64,000 bases of DNA, taken from contig NZ_RWIJ01000036.1 in the NCBI RefSeq assembly GCF_019805165.1, forward strand, positions 1 to 64,000, in the 5' to 3' direction. Source of the stretch: Azospirillum sp. 412522 (GTDB lineage: Bacteria > Pseudomonadota > Alphaproteobacteria > Azospirillales > Azospirillaceae). This document shows, one piece after another, positions 1-9,949 of this stretch; positions within the stretch are counted from its first letter, which is position 1; every line of letters starts with the position of its first letter. The notes below the pieces were generated by a model. It was given only the letters and a program-made list of their open reading frames with translations, made no database searches and was not told the DNA's origin. Position numbers and translations under genes: made by a program.

Positions 1-307
1 CGGGCGGTGCCGGCGGGCGGTGCCGCAGGGACGCCAGGTCGCCCAGCGCCACCAGATCCGGCCCCAGGTGGTAGCGCTTGCTGCGGCCGTCCTGCTCCAC
101 CAGCCCGTCGCGCGCCAGCGCCATCAGCAGCCGGTGGGCGGTCGCCTTCGACAGCCCGACCCCGGTCATCAGGTCGGCCAGCCGCGCGCCGTCGGTTTCG
201 GCATCGGCGACCGCGCGCAGCAGGGCGATGGCGCGTTCCAGGCTCTGGGTGCCGCCGGCCGCGTTCGGAGCGGCCGGAGGAGGGACGATGTCGGCAGGAC
301 TGCTCAT
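1..307 (-). CDS. IclR-family transcriptional regulator (partial, cut by window edge)
   Basis: About 102 N-terminal residues are visible on the minus strand; the effector domain lies off the left edge. The segment reads as an IclR winged helix: a Q-S-L-E-R-A-I-x-L-L start, a recognition helix around GLSKATAHRLL, and the wing ending Y-H-L-G-P-D-L. It is transcribed away from the transporter/CoA-ligase operon that begins at 507, so it is the likely regulator of that operon. In-frame ATGs also exist at 316 and 319, but these fall inside an operator palindrome, so I prefer the ATG at 305-307. Confidence 0.8.
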   Translation of the reverse strand, partial: MSSPADIVPPPAAPNAAGGTQSLERAIALLRAVADAETDGARLADLMTGVGLSKATAHRLLMALARDGLVEQDGRSKRYHLGPDLVALGDLASLRHRPPAPP

Positions 308-309
308 AG

Positions 310-326
310 GGTCCATCATATGGACC
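310..326. promoter_or_regulatory. Operator palindrome 1 (IclR-type candidate)
   Basis: GGTCCATCATATGGACC: perfect 7-bp inverted arms around a 3-bp spacer, directly in front of the IclR gene start. It matches the second site at 425-441, which suggests that binding here autoregulates the regulator. Confidence 0.6.
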
Positions 327-424
327 GTCTGGCGGCTTACCGCAACAAAAACATGCAATGGCGGAATGTCAGTGTTGAAAACAGAACGAAGCCCGGTATA
401 TAGTGAGGAAGTTGCTCATGAAAC

Positions 425-441
425 GGTCCACAATATGGACC
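425..441. promoter_or_regulatory. Operator palindrome 2 (IclR-type candidate)
   Basis: GGTCCACAATATGGACC: same length and near-identical arms as the site at 310-326 (GGTCCA-N5-TGGACC). It lies 66 bp upstream of the first gene of the transporter operon, where a regulator could act on that promoter. Confidence 0.6.
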
Positions 442-506
442 TCGCCGGCCGACAAAGAGCCGGGTCGTGATCCCGAGACGCGGTAAAAACAGCAACGGAG
501 GAGGAA

Positions 507-1394
507 ATGTCAGGCGCGCCCGTCGCACCGCACCCCGGCCCTGCCCAGAATTCGCCCGCCACCCAGGCGGAGACCATCTTCGAGGCTCGGGGCGTCAATC
601 TGCGCTTCGGGGGCGTCCATGCGCTGACCGACGTCAGTTTCGGTATCCGCAAGGGGGAGCTGTTCTCGATCATCGGCCCGAACGGGGCCGGCAAGACCTC
701 GATGGTCAACTGCATCTCCGGCCGCTACCGGCCGACCGACGGCCGGGTCTATTTCAAGGGCCGCGACGTCACGGGGATGACCCCGAACCACCGCGCCGCG
801 CTCGGCATCGGCCGCACCTTCCAGAACCTGGCGCTGTTCGGGCACATGACCGTGCTCGACAACATCATGGTCGGCCGCCACCACCTGCTGAAGAACAACT
901 TCCTGACCGGCCCGCTCTATTGGCTGACCGGCGCCCGCAAGGAGGAGCTGGCCCACCGCCGGGAGGTGGAGGAGATCATCGACTTCCTCGAAATCCAGCA
1001 TGTGCGCAAGGCCACCGCCGGCACCCTGTCCTACGGCCTGCGCAAGCGGGTCGAGCTTGCCCGCGCCATCGCGCTGAAGCCGGACCTGATCCTGCTGGAC
1101 GAGCCGATGGCCGGCATGAACCTGGAAGAGAAGGAGGACATGGCCCGCTACATCGTCGACCTGAACGAGGAGTTCGGCATGACCGTGGTCATGATCGAGC
1201 ACGACATGGGCGTGGTCATGGACATCTCGCACCGGGTGATGGTGCTGGAGTTCGGCAAGAAGATCGCCGAGGGCCGACCGGAGGAGGTGCTGGCCGATCC
1301 CCGCGTCCGCCGCGCCTATCTCGGCGAGGACGACGACGAGGAGGCGCCTGCGGCTCCTGCCGCGGTCGTGCCGCCGCGCAAGGAGGTGGCGTGA
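507..1394 (+). CDS. ABC transporter ATP-binding protein, LivG type
   Basis: 295 residues. One of two ATPases of a branched-chain-amino-acid-type (HAAT) importer that powers uptake through the two permeases encoded downstream. Walker A GPNGAGKT is at residues 57-64, the signature LSYGLRKR at about 174-181 and Walker B LILLDEP at 194-200. An acidic and Ala/Pro-rich tail of about 20 residues follows the usual LivG end. The start is fixed by an AACGGAGGAGGAA ribosome binding site just upstream. The gene opens a seven-gene operon and its stop overlaps the next start (TGATG). Neighbouring CoA ligases suggest that the solute is an organic or aromatic acid rather than an amino acid; this is inference. 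Confidence 0.92.
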   Translation: MSGAPVAPHPGPAQNSPATQAETIFEARGVNLRFGGVHALTDVSFGIRKGELFSIIGPNGAGKTSMVNCISGRYRPTDGRVYFKGRDVTGMTPNHRAALGIGRTFQNLALFGHMTVLDNIMVGRHHLLKNNFLTGPLYWLTGARKEELAHRREVEEIIDFLEIQHVRKATAGTLSYGLRKRVELARAIALKPDLILLDEPMAGMNLEEKEDMARYIVDLNEEFGMTVVMIEHDMGVVMDISHRVMVLEFGKKIAEGRPEEVLADPRVRRAYLGEDDDEEAPAAPAAVVPPRKEVA

Positions 1395-3337
1395 TGTCGA
1401 CCCTCAACCTGCCCGATCTGGCCGTCCACGACACCCTGCCGAAGCTGGTCGCCCTGCATGCCCGCGACCATGGCGGCGACATCGCCATGCGCGAGAAGGA
1501 TTTCGGCATCTGGCGCACCTTCACCTGGAGCCAGGTCCATGCCCGCGTCCGCGCCTTCGCGCTCGGCCTGACCAAGCTCGGCGTCGTGCCGGGCGAGGTG
1601 GTCGGGCTGCTCGGCGACAACCGCCCCGACTGGGTGATGGGCGAGGTCGCGACCCATGCGGTGCGCGGCTACAGCCTGGGCATCTACCGCGACGCGCTGG
1701 ACGAGGAGGTCGCCTACCTCATCACCTATGCCGACGTGAAGGTGGTGTTCGCCGAGGACGAGGAGCAGGTCGACAAGCTGCTGAACCTCGCCGACCGGCT
1801 GCCGACGCTGCAGCACATCATCTATTCCGACCCGCGCGGCATGCGCAAATACCATGACCCCCGCCTGATGCCGGTCACCGAGCTGGTGGCGATGGGCGAG
1901 GCGCTGCTGGCCGCGCAGCCGGATCTCTACGACCGCATGGTCGCCGCGACGAAGGGCGAGGAGGTGGCGATCCTCTGCACCACGTCGGGCACCACGTCGA
2001 ACCCGAAGATGGCGATGCTGCCGGCCGGACGCCTGATCCGCCATGTCGCCAGCTACCTGTCGGCCGATCCCAAGGGGCCGGAGGACGAGTATGTCTCGGT
2101 CCTGCCGCTGTCCTGGATCATGGAGCAGGTCTATGCCGTCGGCATGGGCATCGTTTCGCGGATGCGCGTGAACTTCGTCGAGGAAGCCGAGACGATGATG
2201 CACGACTTCCGCGAGATCGGGCCGAGCTTCGTCCTGTTCGCCCCGCGCCTGTGGGAGGCGATCGCCGCCGACGTGCGCGCCCGCATGATGGACGCCTCGC
2301 CCTTCAAGCAGAAGATGTTCGAACTGGGCATGAGGCTGGGGCTGGAGGCGCTGGCCAAGGGCCAGCGCTCGGCGATGGCCGACCGGATCCTGTTCAAGGC
2401 CCTGCGCGACCGGCTGGGCTTCACCAACCTGAAATCGGCGGCGACCGGCGGTGCCGCGCTCGGCCCCGACACCTTCAAGTTCTTCCAGGCGCTGGGCGTG
2501 CCGCTGCGCCAGATCTACGGCCAGACCGAGACGATGGGGGCCTACACCGTCCATCGCGGCACCGACGTCGATTTCGACACGGTCGGCGTGCCGTTCGACG
2601 GCGGCATCGAGGTGAAGGTGGTCGATCCCGACCACAACGGCGTCGGCGAGATCGTCACCCGCCATCCCAACATGTTCGCCGGCTATTACCGGAACGAGAA
2701 GGCGACCGTCGCCGACATGCGCGACGGCTGGATGCACACGGGCGACGCCGGCTTCTTCGACAAGAAGGGCCATCTGGTCATCATCGACCGCATCAAGGAC
2801 ATCGCCACCACCGCTGGGGGCGACCGCTTCAGCCCGCAATACATCGAGAACAAGCTGAAGTTCAGCCCCTACGTGGCCGAGGCGGTGATCCTGGGCGACA
2901 AGCGCGACTATCTGTCGGCGATCGTCTGCATCCGCTTCTCCATCGTCTCGAAATGGGCGGAGAAGAACCGCATCGCCTTCACCACATATTCCGACCTGTC
3001 CTCGAAGCCGGAAGTCTACGAGCTGCTGCGCAGCGAGGTGGAGCGGGTGAACCAGACCCTGCCGGAGTACCAGCGCATCTCCAAGTTCCTGCTGCTCTAC
3101 AAGGAGCTGGACGCCGACGACGGCGAGCTGACCCGTACCCGCAAGGTGCGCCGCGGCGTCGTCGCCGAGAAGTACGGCACCATCATCGACAGCATCTATG
3201 CCGGCCAGCCGAAAATCGACGTCGACACGACGATCGCCTTCCAGGACGGCACCAAGCAGCGCATCCGCACGACGCTGACCGTCATCGACCTCGTGCCCGG
3301 CAGCGCCAAGGCGCCGCTGCAGCCGGTCGCGGCGTGA
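1394..3337 (+). CDS. Long-chain/aryl acyl-CoA synthetase (AMP-binding)
   Basis: 647 residues, the length of FadD15/LACS-type AMP-forming ligases. These convert a carboxylic acid, ATP and CoA to the acyl-CoA via an acyl-adenylate. The P-loop is TSGTTSNPK (Ser where most relatives have Gly), followed by YGQTE and the TGD motif in W-M-H-T-G-D-A-G. The C-terminal domain has the catalytic region IKDIATTAGGDRFSP; the residue after GG is D rather than the more common E/K. The reading frame extends upstream to 467, but ATG 1394 overlaps the end of the ATPase gene and gives the family-typical N terminus. Being inside a transporter operon suggests it activates the imported acid. Confidence 0.9.
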   Translation: MSTLNLPDLAVHDTLPKLVALHARDHGGDIAMREKDFGIWRTFTWSQVHARVRAFALGLTKLGVVPGEVVGLLGDNRPDWVMGEVATHAVRGYSLGIYRDALDEEVAYLITYADVKVVFAEDEEQVDKLLNLADRLPTLQHIIYSDPRGMRKYHDPRLMPVTELVAMGEALLAAQPDLYDRMVAATKGEEVAILCTTSGTTSNPKMAMLPAGRLIRHVASYLSADPKGPEDEYVSVLPLSWIMEQVYAVGMGIVSRMRVNFVEEAETMMHDFREIGPSFVLFAPRLWEAIAADVRARMMDASPFKQKMFELGMRLGLEALAKGQRSAMADRILFKALRDRLGFTNLKSAATGGAALGPDTFKFFQALGVPLRQIYGQTETMGAYTVHRGTDVDFDTVGVPFDGGIEVKVVDPDHNGVGEIVTRHPNMFAGYYRNEKATVADMRDGWMHTGDAGFFDKKGHLVIIDRIKDIATTAGGDRFSPQYIENKLKFSPYVAEAVILGDKRDYLSAIVCIRFSIVSKWAEKNRIAFTTYSDLSSKPEVYELLRSEVERVNQTLPEYQRISKFLLLYKELDADDGELTRTRKVRRGVVAEKYGTIIDSIYAGQPKIDVDTTIAFQDGTKQRIRTTLTVIDLVPGSAKAPLQPVAA

Positions 3338-3366
3338 GGAGGCTGCGATGCGAACCGCCGATCACA

Positions 3367-3509
3367 CCCTCTCCCGTCCCGGGAGAGGGAAGGGGCCCAT
3401 GCACAGCATGGGAAGGGTGAGGGGGCCGGCAAGAAGCAGGCGCCCTGATCCTTGGACGACCCCTCACCCGACCGCTTCGCGGTCCCCCTCTCCCAGGGCG
3501 GGAGAGGGA
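3367..3509. repeat. Composite intergenic palindromic repeat
   Basis: The gap before the LivH-like gene holds CCCTCTCCC(3367-3375)/GGGAGAGGG(3381-3389), then CCCATG-cacag-CATGGG, then an oppositely oriented block with the same CCCTCTCCC/GGGAGAGGG hairpin ending near 3509. GTGAGGGGG and CCCCTCACCC face each other in the middle. The arrangement is a head-to-head REP-like element between operon genes. Confidence 0.6.
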
Positions 3510-3526
3510 AAGAACGAGGCCACGCC

Positions 3527-4414
3527 ATGACCCTTCTCTTCCAGCTTCTCGTCAACGGCCTGATCGTCGGCGCGCTGTACGGCGTGGTCGCCATGTCCTT
3601 CGTGCTGATCTACAAGGCCAGCCGCATCGTCAATTTCGCCCAGGGCGAATTCCTGCTGATCGGCGCCTGGACCTGCTGGTGGCTGCTCACCAGCTGGCAG
3701 CTGCCCTTCTGGATCGGCTTCCCGATCACGCTGGTCTTCATGCTGGCCTTCGGCGTCATATTGCAGATCGTCGTGCTGCGGCCGATGATCGGCGAGCCGA
3801 TCATCTCGGTCATCATGGTGACGATCGGCCTGTCGATCGTCTTCCAGGCGGCGATGAAGTGGATGTTCGGCGTCTTCGCCAAGCCCTTCCCGCAGATCTT
3901 CGCCCACGCCACCATGAACGTCTTCGGCTTGCAGGTGCAGACGGTCTACGTCGTCTCGCTCGGCATCTCGCTGCTGATCATGGCGGGCTTCGGCTGGTTC
4001 TTCAAATACTCGCGCCTTGGCCTCGCCATGCGGGCCACCGCCTTCGACCAGCAGGTGGCGCAGTCGCTCGGCATCTCGGTCCGCCAGATGTTCGCGATGA
4101 GCTGGGCGATCTCCGCCATGGTGTCGGCGGTGGCCGGCGTCACCGTCGGCGTCGTCAACGGCGTGTCGTCGGCGCTGTCCTTCTTCGGCATCAAGGTCTT
4201 CCCGGCGGTGATCCTCGGCGGGCTGGACAGCGTCATCGGCGCCGTGGTCGGCGGCCTGATCGTCGGCGTGCTGGAGAATGTGGCGCACTACCTCGACAGC
4301 CAGTGGCTGAACTGGGGCAACATGTACGAGATCGCGCCCTTCTACGTCCTGATCGTCATCCTGATGATCAAGCCATACGGCCTGTTCGGCACCAAAGACA
4401 TCGAGCGCGTGTGA
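3527..4414 (+). CDS. Branched-chain-type ABC permease, LivH family
   Basis: 295 residues of strongly hydrophobic sequence with about eight membrane helices. It forms half of the HAAT-importer channel. Family hallmarks are the N-terminal NGLIVGALYGVVAM, the NFAQGEF motif near residue 40, the EAA-like loop around RATAFDQQVAQSLGI and the LGGLDSVIGAVVGGL stretch. The frame is open from 3452, but the upstream part is translated repeat DNA, so ATG 3527 is the sensible start. It is followed after 7 bp by the LivM partner. Confidence 0.92.
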   Translation: MTLLFQLLVNGLIVGALYGVVAMSFVLIYKASRIVNFAQGEFLLIGAWTCWWLLTSWQLPFWIGFPITLVFMLAFGVILQIVVLRPMIGEPIISVIMVTIGLSIVFQAAMKWMFGVFAKPFPQIFAHATMNVFGLQVQTVYVVSLGISLLIMAGFGWFFKYSRLGLAMRATAFDQQVAQSLGISVRQMFAMSWAISAMVSAVAGVTVGVVNGVSSALSFFGIKVFPAVILGGLDSVIGAVVGGLIVGVLENVAHYLDSQWLNWGNMYEIAPFYVLIVILMIKPYGLFGTKDIERV

Positions 4415-4421
4415 GGCCAAA

Positions 4422-5495
4422 ATGGCGAACGTCAGCATCATCCCGAGCGGCGACTTCAAGACGTCGTACGCGTCCGACACCACCATCTTCCCGACGAAGA
4501 CCAGCCGCAACTTCGCGATCCTCGGCGTCCTGCTGCTGCTGGCCTGTCCGGCCTTCCTGGACCGCTACTGGCTCAGCCTGCTGATCCAGATCGGCTATCT
4601 CGGCATCGCGGCGCTCGGCCTCAACATCCTGGTCGGCTTCACCGGCCAGATCTCCATCGGCCATTCGGCCTTCTTCGGCTTCGGCGCCTTCGCCTCGGCC
4701 TGGCTGGTCAACAGCTGGAGCGTCCCGGTGGCGCTGGCGATCCCGCTGGCCGGCGTGCTGACCACCGGCGTCGGCCTGATCTTCGGCGTGCCGGCGGCCC
4801 GGCTGAAGGGCCTCTATCTCGCCATCGCGACGCTGGCGGCGCAGTACATCCTGCAGGACTTCTTCGCCCGGGCCGACTGGTTCACCGGCGGCACCGCCGG
4901 CACCATCGCCGAGCCGCTGACCCTGTTCGGCTTCGCCTTCGACACCGACGAGCGCTATTTCTACGTCGTGCTGGTGGCGATGGTGGTGATGTACATCCTC
5001 GGCACCAACCTGATGCGGACCCGCGACGGCCGGGCGCTGGTGGCGGTGCGCGACCATTATCTCTCCGCCGAGATCATGGGCATCAACCTCACCAAGTACC
5101 GCACGATGTCCTTCGGCATCTCGGCCTTCTACGCCGGCATCGGCGGCGCGCTCTACGCCCACTACCTTCAATTCGTCTCGGTCGAGAACTTCACCATCCT
5201 GTTCTCGATCCAGTTCCTCGGCATGATCATCATCGGGGGCTTGGGCTCGATCATGGGCACGCTGATGGGCACCGCCTTCATGGTGCTGCTGCCCGAACTG
5301 ATGCAGGCGGCGACCAAGCTGGTCAGCGGCACCGCCATCGACACCGCGCTGAACCTCAGGGAGAACATCGCCTTCCTGCGCGAGATGTCGATCGGCCTCG
5401 TCATCATCCTGTTCCTGGTGTTCGAGCCCGACGGGCTGGCCCACCGCTGGAAGCAGATCAAGGCCTACTGGAAGCTCTATCCCTTCTCGCATTGA
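4422..5495 (+). CDS. Branched-chain-type ABC permease, LivM family
   Basis: 357 residues and the second channel subunit. After a hydrophilic N terminus come ALGLNILVGFTGQISIGHSAFFGFGAF, the LivM fingerprint, and later GGLGSIMGTLMGTAF. The loop that contacts the ATPases is around RDHYLSAEIMGINLTKYR. It is longer than LivH as expected. A palindromic repeat separates it from the binding-protein gene. Confidence 0.92.
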   Translation: MANVSIIPSGDFKTSYASDTTIFPTKTSRNFAILGVLLLLACPAFLDRYWLSLLIQIGYLGIAALGLNILVGFTGQISIGHSAFFGFGAFASAWLVNSWSVPVALAIPLAGVLTTGVGLIFGVPAARLKGLYLAIATLAAQYILQDFFARADWFTGGTAGTIAEPLTLFGFAFDTDERYFYVVLVAMVVMYILGTNLMRTRDGRALVAVRDHYLSAEIMGINLTKYRTMSFGISAFYAGIGGALYAHYLQFVSVENFTILFSIQFLGMIIIGGLGSIMGTLMGTAFMVLLPELMQAATKLVSGTAIDTALNLRENIAFLREMSIGLVIILFLVFEPDGLAHRWKQIKAYWKLYPFSH

Positions 5496-5521
5496 TCCCG
5501 TCCGCCCTGTCTTCCCCGGAC

Positions 5522-5590
5522 CGTCATTCCCGCGAAAGCGGGGATCCAGACCTCGGCAAAGCCTGGATCCCCGCCTTCGCGGGGATGACG
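5522..5590. repeat. REP-like palindrome (CGTCATTCCCGCGAAAGC type)
   Basis: A 69-bp imperfect inverted repeat: CGTCATTCCCGCGAAAGCGG (5522-5541) and GGATCCAG pair with CTGGATCC and CCGCCTTCGCGGGGATGACG (5571-5590). This kind of dispersed extragenic palindrome is common in alphaproteobacteria. Its position inside the operon may tune mRNA stability between the permease and binding-protein genes. Confidence 0.75.
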
Positions 5591-5658
5591 AAAGCGGGGA
5601 GCAAGTCGGTTCACCCGGCATCATCAACGAACAGAATCGAATAGGGAGTAAACGCAAG

Positions 5659-6948
5659 ATGCACACCGGCTCGCTGAAGACCGCGCTGTTCGCCACCTCC
5701 GCCCTGCTGCTGGGCGCCGCCGCCCCGGCCCTGGCCGACATCCCGATCGGCCATCTCGCCGACCAGTCCGGCGGCACCTCCGACGTCGGCGTGCCCTACG
5801 CCCAGGGCGTGTCGGACGCGCTGGCCTACATCAACGCGCATGGCGGCATCAACGGCACCAAGATGGCCGTGGATTCGGTCGACTACGGCTATCAGGCACC
5901 GCGCGCCATCAGCCAGTACAAGAAATGGTCGTCGGGCAGCGACAAGATCGTCGCGCTCCAGGGCTGGGGCACCGCCGACACCGAGGCGCTGACCGCCTTC
6001 GTCGGCAAGGACGAGATCCCGGCCTATTCCGGCTCCTATTCCGGCCACCTGACCGACCCGACCGGCAAGGGTCCGCACGGCTCCAAGCCGGCCCCCTACA
6101 ACTTCTTCTACGGCCCCTCATATTCCGACGCGCTGCGCGGCATGCTGATCTGGGCGGCCGACGACTGGAAGAAGAAGGGCGGGCAGGGCAAGCCGAAATA
6201 CGTCCACATGGGCGCCAACCACCCCTTCCCGAACGCGCCGAAGGAAGCCGGCGAGCAGATCGCCAAGGAGCTCGGCTTCGAGGTGCTGCCGCCGGTCCAG
6301 TTCGCGCTGACCCCCGGCGACTACAGCGCCCAGTGCCTGACCCTGAAGGAGGCCGGCGCCAACTACGCCTATCTCGGCAACACCGCCGGCTCCGGCATCT
6401 CGGTGCTGAAGGCCTGCCAGACGGTCGGCGCCAAGGTGCAGTTCATGGGCAATGTCTGGGGCATGGACGAGAACGCGGCCAAGGCCGCCGGAGCCGCCGC
6501 CGACGGCGTCGTCTTCCCGATGCGCACCGCCGTCACCTGGACCGGCGACGCGCCCGGCATGAAGCTGATGAAGGACATCTCCAAGATGTCCGACGCGGCC
6601 GGCACCGCCTACCGCCCGGTGCACTACATGGCCGGGGTCTGCACCGCCTACTACATGAAGGAGGCGCTGGAGTGGGCCGGCAAGAACGGCGGCCTGACCG
6701 GTCCGAACATCCGCAAGGCGATGTACCAGAAGAAGGACTGGGTTCCGGCCGGGCTGGAGGGCGTCTGCATCCCCTCGACCTGGACCGAGACGGACCACCG
6801 CGGCATGACGCAGGTCAACATCTACCGCGCCTCGGTCAAGGCCGACACCGGCGCCAGCGTCGACGAGCTGGTGAAGAACGGCTCGATCAAGCTGGAGAAG
6901 GTCGCCACCGAGGACGTGCCGCGCAAGCCGGAATGGCTCGGCTGGTAA
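5659..6948 (+). CDS. Periplasmic substrate-binding protein, LivJ/HAAT type
   Basis: 429 residues with a Sec signal peptide (residues 1-26, cut after the ALA in PALADIPIG). It binds the solute in the periplasm and delivers it to the LivHM-like channel. The mature part opens with IPIGHLADQSGGTSDVG, the type I fold start of Peripla_BP_6 proteins, and has the usual two-lobe length. Relatives in this branch sit beside CoA ligases for aromatic or short carboxylic acids. The ligand cannot be read from the sequence. Confidence 0.88.
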   Translation: MHTGSLKTALFATSALLLGAAAPALADIPIGHLADQSGGTSDVGVPYAQGVSDALAYINAHGGINGTKMAVDSVDYGYQAPRAISQYKKWSSGSDKIVALQGWGTADTEALTAFVGKDEIPAYSGSYSGHLTDPTGKGPHGSKPAPYNFFYGPSYSDALRGMLIWAADDWKKKGGQGKPKYVHMGANHPFPNAPKEAGEQIAKELGFEVLPPVQFALTPGDYSAQCLTLKEAGANYAYLGNTAGSGISVLKACQTVGAKVQFMGNVWGMDENAAKAAGAAADGVVFPMRTAVTWTGDAPGMKLMKDISKMSDAAGTAYRPVHYMAGVCTAYYMKEALEWAGKNGGLTGPNIRKAMYQKKDWVPAGLEGVCIPSTWTETDHRGMTQVNIYRASVKADTGASVDELVKNGSIKLEKVATEDVPRKPEWLGW

Positions 6949-7027
6949 GCCTCCCGACCCCGCGTGACGCCCCCTCGCCCGTCCGGGCGGAGGGGGCGGC
7001 CCCCGCCTTCTCCCCGTCAGGTGCCGC

Positions 7028-7897
<870 letters not shown>

Positions 7898-7948
7898 GGG
7901 GGCCGCTCCCCGCGTCACCTCGGCCGACCCCTGAACGGACGAACGACC

Positions 7949-9178
7949 ATGACCGATTTCTACGACGACCTCGAAACCCGTTCCTCCGACCGGCGCGAGG
8001 CCGAGCAGTTCGCGGCGCTGCCCGCCCACCTGCACCACGCCAAGGACGCGTCCCCCTATTTCCGCCGCCTGCTGGCCGGCATCGACCCGGCGGCGATCCA
8101 TGACCGCGCGTCGCTCGCCACCCTGCCGGTGACGCGCAAGGCCGACCTGATCGCGCTCCAGCAGGAAAACCCGCCCTTCGGCGGTCTGGCGGCGGTGGAG
8201 ATCGGCCGGCTGGCCCGCGTCTTCGCCTCGCCCGGCCCGATCCACGATCCGGAGCCGCACGGCGTCGATCCGTGGCGCAGCGCCCGCGCGCTGTTCGCCG
8301 CCGGCTTCCGCGCCGGCGACCTCGCCCACAACTGCTTCGCCTACCACCTGACCCCGGCCGGCTCGATGTTCGAGACGGGGGCGCACGCCATCGGCTGCGC
8401 CGTCATCCCGGCCGGCACCGGCAACACCGAGATGCAGGCCCAGGTCGTCGCCGGCCTGAAGCCGCGCGGCTACATCGGCACGCCGGACTTCCTGAAGATC
8501 ATCCTGGAGAAGGGCGACGCGCTGGGGCTGGACGTCTCCTCGATCCGCATCGCCTGTGTGTCGGGCGGCCCCTACCTGCCCGACGCCCGTGCCTTCTACG
8601 AGGCGCGCGGGCTGGCGGTCACCCAATGCTACGGCACCGCCGACCTCGGCATCGTCGCCTACGAGACGGCGGCGCGGTCGGGGCTGGTGGTGAACGAGGG
8701 CTGCATCGTCGAGATCGTCCGTCCCGGCACCGGCGACCCGGTTCCCGACGGCGAGGTCGGCGAGGTGGTGGTGACCATCTTCAACCCGGCCTATCCGCTG
8801 ATCCGCTTCGCCACCGGCGACCTGTCGGCGGTTCTGCCGGGCGTCAGCCCCTGCGGCCGGACCAACATGCGGCTGAAGGGCTGGATGGGCCGCGCCGACC
8901 AGACCACCAAGGTCAAGGGCATGTTCGTCCACCCGTCGCAGGTGGCCGAGGTGCTGCGCCGCCATCCCCAGGTCGGCCGCGCCCGCCTGGTGGTCGGCCG
9001 CCAGGACGCCAGCGACACCATGACCCTGCGCTGCGAGGCGGAGGAGACCGGCGAGGCTCTCGCCGCCGTCCTCCGCGAGACCCTGGCGGCGGTGACGAAG
9101 CTGAAGGGGGGGGTGGAGTTCGTGGCGCCGGGAAGCCTGCCCAACGACGGCAAGGTCATCGACGATACGCGGGGGTAG
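7949..9178 (+). CDS. Phenylacetate-CoA ligase-like AMP-binding protein
   Basis: 409 residues, matching the PaaK/CapK-like adenylate-forming family that activates aryl acids. The adenylation core shows CYGTADLG, the aryl-ligase style RFATGDLS and a C-terminal lid with the A10-like Lys region TTKVKGMFVHPSQV. The glycine-rich P-loop (normally TSGTTGKPT) is replaced by ASPGPIHDPEP, so phosphate binding must differ. I have the impression that some Rhodospirillales homologues share the SPGPI form, but cannot check. As the last gene of the transporter operon it is a second activating enzyme beside the LACS-like one. Confidence 0.82.
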   Translation: MTDFYDDLETRSSDRREAEQFAALPAHLHHAKDASPYFRRLLAGIDPAAIHDRASLATLPVTRKADLIALQQENPPFGGLAAVEIGRLARVFASPGPIHDPEPHGVDPWRSARALFAAGFRAGDLAHNCFAYHLTPAGSMFETGAHAIGCAVIPAGTGNTEMQAQVVAGLKPRGYIGTPDFLKIILEKGDALGLDVSSIRIACVSGGPYLPDARAFYEARGLAVTQCYGTADLGIVAYETAARSGLVVNEGCIVEIVRPGTGDPVPDGEVGEVVVTIFNPAYPLIRFATGDLSAVLPGVSPCGRTNMRLKGWMGRADQTTKVKGMFVHPSQVAEVLRRHPQVGRARLVVGRQDASDTMTLRCEAEETGEALAAVLRETLAAVTKLKGGVEFVAPGSLPNDGKVIDDTRG

Positions 9179-9220
9179 GGGGTTGCGGCGGGATGTCCGC
9201 CGCGACCGTTTCGCCTTGCC

Positions 9221-9844
9221 TCAGCACTCCGCGTCCGCCTGCGGCACCAGCTCGTACTGCGGCAGGTAGCCCGGCTGCGCGCGGACGCGGTCGGCCCAGG
9301 CCTTGACGTTGGGATAGTCCTTCTCCTCGATCCCGGACTCGTTCAGCAGGTCGATCCAGGGGAAGGCGAAGAGGTCGGCGATGGTCAGCCTTTCGCTCTG
9401 GACGAAGCTGTGCCCGGCCAGATGCTGGTCGAACAGCTTCAGCCCGCTGGCCGCCGCGCCGTCGAGCCAGGGCAGGGCGTTGGCGTCGCCGTTGAACTTG
9501 CGCACGGCCCGCACCCGCTGGACCGGCAGCAGCACGTCGGCCAGCCAGCTCAGCCATTCGGCGAGGCGCAGCCTCTCGGCTTCGTCGCGCCCGCCGAATT
9601 GGCCGGTCTGTTCGGCCAGATAGGTCAGGATCACGCTGGATTCGGAGATCGAATGGTCGCCGTGGACCAGCGTCGGCACCCGGCCGAACCGGTTGATCGC
9701 CTGATACTCCGGCGACTTCTGCTGGCCGGCGCGCAGGTCGATGTGGCGGTACTGGAAGGGGATGCCGGCCAGCCGGAAGAACAGCGCGACGCGGGTCGCC
9801 GGCTGGGAATTCACGTTGCCGTAGAGGATGAAGGGCGCGGTCAC
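9221..9844 (-). CDS. Glutathione S-transferase family protein
   Basis: 207 residues. An N-terminal thioredoxin-like domain (residues 1-80) contains the cis-Pro region GRVPTLV and SES for glutathione binding, and an all-alpha C-terminal domain has the conserved L-T-I-A-D-L-F-A-F-P segment. It probably conjugates or reduces small electrophiles in the cytoplasm. I chose the GTG at 9842-9844 because AGGGAG stands 9 bp before it and the protein then begins MTAPFILYGN, the normal GST start. An open frame continues upstream without support. It is convergent with the CoA-ligase operon. Confidence 0.88.
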   Translation of the reverse strand: MTAPFILYGNVNSQPATRVALFFRLAGIPFQYRHIDLRAGQQKSPEYQAINRFGRVPTLVHGDHSISESSVILTYLAEQTGQFGGRDEAERLRLAEWLSWLADVLLPVQRVRAVRKFNGDANALPWLDGAAASGLKLFDQHLAGHSFVQSERLTIADLFAFPWIDLLNESGIEEKDYPNVKAWADRVRAQPGYLPQYELVPQADAEC

Positions 9845-9949
9845 GATCTCTGTCTCCCTGATTTTGCGGACCCGGAGCGGCCGGGACCGGTGTTGCCGGG
9901 AAGATGGCCTCAACCGCCCCGGCCGCGCCAGCGGAAAGCGCGGGCGGAT

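Noticed and set aside
467..1393. In-frame upstream extension of the acyl-CoA ligase
   Set aside because: Low-complexity Arg/Pro-rich translation in the shadow of the LivG-type gene; the ATG at 1394 is coupled to that gene's stop.
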